From a bacterium (lineage in GTDB: Bacteria > Hinthialibacterota > Hinthialibacteria > H5-UNCL2), in the NCBI GenBank assembly GCA_015075175.1, contig JABTUV010000008.1, positions 172,588 through 236,587 on the forward strand: a stretch of 64,000 bases of DNA, given 5' to 3'. The notes beneath the pieces are model-generated. The model was not told where the DNA came from. It did not search any database and saw only the letters and a list, made by a program, of their open reading frames with translations. Of the stretch, positions 61,597-64,000 are shown in pieces. A program made the translations under genes and the position numbers. Every line of letters begins with the position of its first letter. Position 1 is the stretch's first letter.

Positions 61597-62493
61597 ATGG
61601 CGGACCTTTCGCTCTTTCAACCCAACGCGCGCATCGGCATCTGGGGCATGGGGCTTCTCGGCGGGGCCGTCGGACTGGCTTTGAAAAAGCGCGGCCATCG
61701 GGGCCGCATCGTGGGCATCGGCCGCAATCCCGCGCGGCTGGCCGTCGCCCGGCACCTGGGCGCCTGCGACGAGACGAGCGACGCTCCCGATTCCGTTGTG
61801 CCCGACCTCGACTTCCTGGTCCTGTGCGTGCCGGTCGACTCCGTGCTGCCGCTGCTGGCTTCGGTGAAAGCCTGGCTGCACGAGGGCCTGACCCTCACCG
61901 ACGTCGGTTCGACCAAAGGCCGGCTGGTGCATGAGATCGACGAACTTGTCTCGCAGAGTCCCGCGCGCTACGTGGGTTCGCATCCCATGGCCGGCTCGGA
62001 GAAGACGGGCGTGGAGGCCAGCACGCCCGATCTCTACGTCAATGCGACCGTCGCCGTCACGCCGACGGCGGCGACCCGCCCCGGCGCGCTCGAGTTCGTG
62101 ACGGCCTTCTGGGAGCGTCTGGGCGCGAAGGTGATCACGCTGGAGCCGGCGCTGCACGACCGGCTGGTGGCCGCCACCAGCCACGTGCCGCACTTGGTGG
62201 GCGCGCTGCTCTGTCAACTCCTGGCGCGGCGCCAGCGCGAGGGCCGCCCCTATCGGTCCATGATCGGCAACGGATTCCTCGACACGACCCGGGTCGCAGC
62301 GGGCGATCCCGTCATGTGGCGCGACATCCTCGTGCACAACCGGGACGAGATCGCCGCCGGTCTCTTTGAACTGCGGGACCTTCTGGATGAGCTTCTGGCC
62401 GCGTTGCGCCACGCGGACGGCCCCGCGCTGGAGAAGATGCTCGCCGACGCCGCCGAAGTTCGGAAAGGACTGGAGCGATGCCCGAGCAGTTAG
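61597..62493 (+). CDS. tyrA: Prephenate dehydrogenase
   Basis: The 298-residue enzyme oxidises prephenate (or arogenate) to the tyrosine precursor. The nucleotide-binding loop is [18 protein letters not shown], and [30 protein letters not shown] and [13 protein letters not shown] are characteristic TyrA motifs, including the catalytic histidine in SHPMAGSE. No ACT domain is present. It starts 7 bases after pheA and overlaps aroA by 16 bases, giving a tight aromatic amino-acid operon. Confidence 0.94.
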   Translation: MADLSLFQPNARIGIWGMGLLGGAVGLALKKRGHRGRIVGIGRNPARLAVARHLGACDETSDAPDSVVPDLDFLVLCVPVDSVLPLLASVKAWLHEGLTLTDVGSTKGRLVHEIDELVSQSPARYVGSHPMAGSEKTGVEASTPDLYVNATVAVTPTAATRPGALEFVTAFWERLGAKVITLEPALHDRLVAATSHVPHLVGALLCQLLARRQREGRPYRSMIGNGFLDTTRVAAGDPVMWRDILVHNRDEIAAGLFELRDLLDELLAALRHADGPALEKMLADAAEVRKGLERCPSS

Positions 62494-63803
62494 CAACGGT
62501 GAGTCACGTCGCCTCCAGCCGGCGCAGCCTGCGCCTCTGCGGCGAACTGGCGGTTCCCGGCGACAAGTCGATCTCCCACCGCAGCGTGATCCTGGGCAGT
62601 CTGGCCGAGGGGACCACGATCGTGCGCGGCTTTCTCATGGGCGAGGACTGCCTGGCGACCCTCGCCGCCTTTCGCGCCATGGGCGTCAACATCAGGGTGG
62701 AAGGCTCGGAGCTGGAGATTGAGGGGGTGGGTCTGGCGGGACTCTGCGAGCCGCCGCACGTCTTGGACATGGGCAACAGCGGCACGGGCATGAGGCTCTT
62801 GTCGGGTGTGCTGGCGGGGCAGGACTTTTTTTCGGTTCTTTCGGGAGACGCCTCGCTGTCGCGGCGGCCGATGCTGCGCGTGGTCGAGCCCTTGCGGCGC
62901 ATGGGCGCGCGCATCGACGGACGACAGGCCGGCAAGCTGCCGCCGCTGGCCATCCGCGGCGGCAGGCTGTCGGGCATCGAGTACCAATCCCCCGAGGCCA
63001 GCGCACAGGTCAAGAGCTGACTGCTTTTGTCCGGACTTTTCGCCGTCGGTTGCACCGTCGTGCGCGAACCCTCGCGCTCGCGCGACCACTCCGAGCGCAT
63101 GTTGTCGGCGTTTGGAGCGGATGTGGGGCGCGACGACCTGTCGGTCGAGATTCATCCGGGCCGGCCCCTCTCCGCGCAGACCCTCATGGTACCCGGTGAT
63201 CTCTCCTCCGCGGCGTTTTTTCTCGTGGCCGGCTCCGTCGTGCCCGAGTCGGAGATCATGCTGCGCCACGTGGGGGTCAATCCCACGCGCACGGGGGTGT
63301 TGGAGATTCTCTCCGGCATGGGCGCGCGCATCACCGAGGAGAACCGGCGCGAGTGCGCGGGCGAACCGGTCGCGGACCTGCGCGTGTCCGCCGCGCCTCT
63401 CTCCGGCGTGGACGTGGGCGGCGAAACCGTCGTGCGCGCGATCGACGAAATCCCGATTCTATGCGTCGCCGCCGCCTGCGCGGGGGGGAAGACCCGCATC
63501 CGCGACGCGGGCGAGCTGCGCCACAAGGAGTCGGACCGGCTCGCCGCGGTCGCGCGCGGGCTCGCGGCGCTCGGCGTCGAGGTCACCGAGCGCCCCGACG
63601 GCCTCGAGGTCGAGGGCGACCCGGACCGCGCGCTGCGCGGCGGGGTCACCCTCGCGACCCACGGCGACCACCGGCTGGCCATGGCCTTCGCCGTGGCGGC
63701 GCTGCGCGCCGACGGACCGGTGCACCTCGACGACGGGGGCTGCGTCGCCGTCTCCTACCCGGGGTTCTGGGGCGACCTCGGGCGGCTCGGGGGGGGCGCG
63801 TGA
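62478..63803 (+). CDS. aroA: EPSP synthase (3-phosphoshikimate 1-carboxyvinyltransferase), in-frame TGA
   Basis: AroA joins PEP to shikimate-3-phosphate. Motifs seen are [83 protein letters not shown] and [15 protein letters not shown]. The reading frame is continuous except for a TGA at 63018-63020 in SAQVKS-TGA-LLLSGLF, where homologues have Ala or Cys; TGC would be one base away. Codon choice and GC change after about 63470, inside the conserved C-terminal part. The stop overlaps the next gene by four bases. Assembly error is the leading explanation for both oddities. Confidence 0.88.
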
Positions 63804-64000
63804 TCGAGCGCGGCGCGCTCGCGGGGGCGCTCGACGGCGTCTGGCACGACCTGCGCGGGCCCCTGGGCACGATCCTCGGGAACGTCGAGATCCTGCGCGA
63901 GGGGATCCACGGGCCCCTGCCCCCGGGGGTCGAGGCGCACCTCGTCGCGATCGAGGCGGCCGGCCGGGCCTTCCTGGCGCGCCTCGACGGCGCGCTGGCC
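63800..64000 (+). CDS. Histidine kinase, N-terminal part only
   Basis: The window ends within this gene. The visible 67 residues begin GTG-encoded [20 protein letters not shown] and continue PLGTILGNVEILREGI, a HisKA dimerisation region with the acceptor histidine in WHDLRGPL. The domain is at the extreme N-terminus, so no sensor domain precedes it. GC is about 79%, much above the rest of the window, and a kinase is an unusual neighbour for aroA. It may come from another genome if the contig is chimeric. Confidence 0.65.
   Translation, partial: MIERGALAGALDGVWHDLRGPLGTILGNVEILREGIHGPLPPGVEAHLVAIEAAGRAFLARLDGALA

Noticed and set aside
63018-63020. Selenocysteine or alternative genetic code at the aroA TGA
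   Set aside because: Many TGA codons end genes in ATGA overlaps here, AroA is not a known selenoprotein, and the window has many other probable sequence errors.

Overview
The window is a GC-rich (roughly 67% by eye) bacterial chromosome segment, probably from an uncultured Gram-negative lineage assembled from a metagenome. Tat-secreted Gfo/Idh/MocA oxidoreductases, a formylglycine sulfatase, a large alpha-2-macroglobulin, HEAT-repeat and HDOD signalling proteins, prepilin-like proteins and many short palindromic intergenic repeats recall Planctomycetes-, Sumerlaeota- or Hydrogenedentes-like bacteria. No marker here settles the phylum. No rRNA, tRNA, IS transposase, phage gene or CRISPR array was seen.

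Layout. 1-3.8 kb: purine operon purB-purF-purM. 3.9-10.5 kb: six closely packed genes (response regulator, SpoIIE-type phosphatase, HDOD protein, sensor kinase, HEAT-repeat protein, FlhB-like tail protein). 10.6-16.2 kb, minus strand: PEBP-like protein, WecA-type glycosyl-1-phosphate transferase, and a sugar operon (TIM-barrel isomerase and two Gfo/Idh/MocA oxidoreductases). 16.6-21.9 kb: nucleoside transporter, trpB-trpA-accD, and a 2TM protein. 21.9-26.7 kb, minus strand: a PotA-type ATPase, an AAA+ regulator without GAFTGA, and a badly broken helicase. 26.9-32 kb, minus strand: one promoter and a cobalamin riboswitch ahead of a secreted beta-propeller, a pseudopilin and a BtuCDF-type ABC importer. 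32.5-42.2 kb: a secreted AMMECR1-domain protein, alpha-2-macroglobulin, and a beta-helix protein with three copies of one C-terminal domain. 42.2-43.0 kb: AT-rich island with BlaI debris. 43.2-54.6 kb: sulfatase, multi-PAS hybrid kinase, PIN-PhoH ATPase, MFS transporter, RqcH, an unknown protein, and DprA. 55.2-60.0 kb: accessory zone with unknown secreted and membrane proteins, a DUF2442 protein, a truncated type III methyltransferase and a Fic protein. 60.5-64 kb: pheA-tyrA-aroA and the start of a histidine kinase.

Quality caveats. Many otherwise good genes carry single-base frameshifts, often clustered (helicase, beta-helix N-terminus, rqcH-dprA interval, blaI remnant), mostly looking like one missing base. 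aroA has an in-frame TGA. The last ~530 bases jump to about 79% GC. Assembly error is the simplest explanation, so interrupted housekeeping genes are annotated as one gene over the whole span with the break noted.

Two biological points stand out. First, the riboswitch operon joins vitamin B12 uptake to a secreted propeller and a prepilin-like protein. Second, several unrelated intergenic repeat families start exactly at, or supply, the stop codon of the preceding gene.
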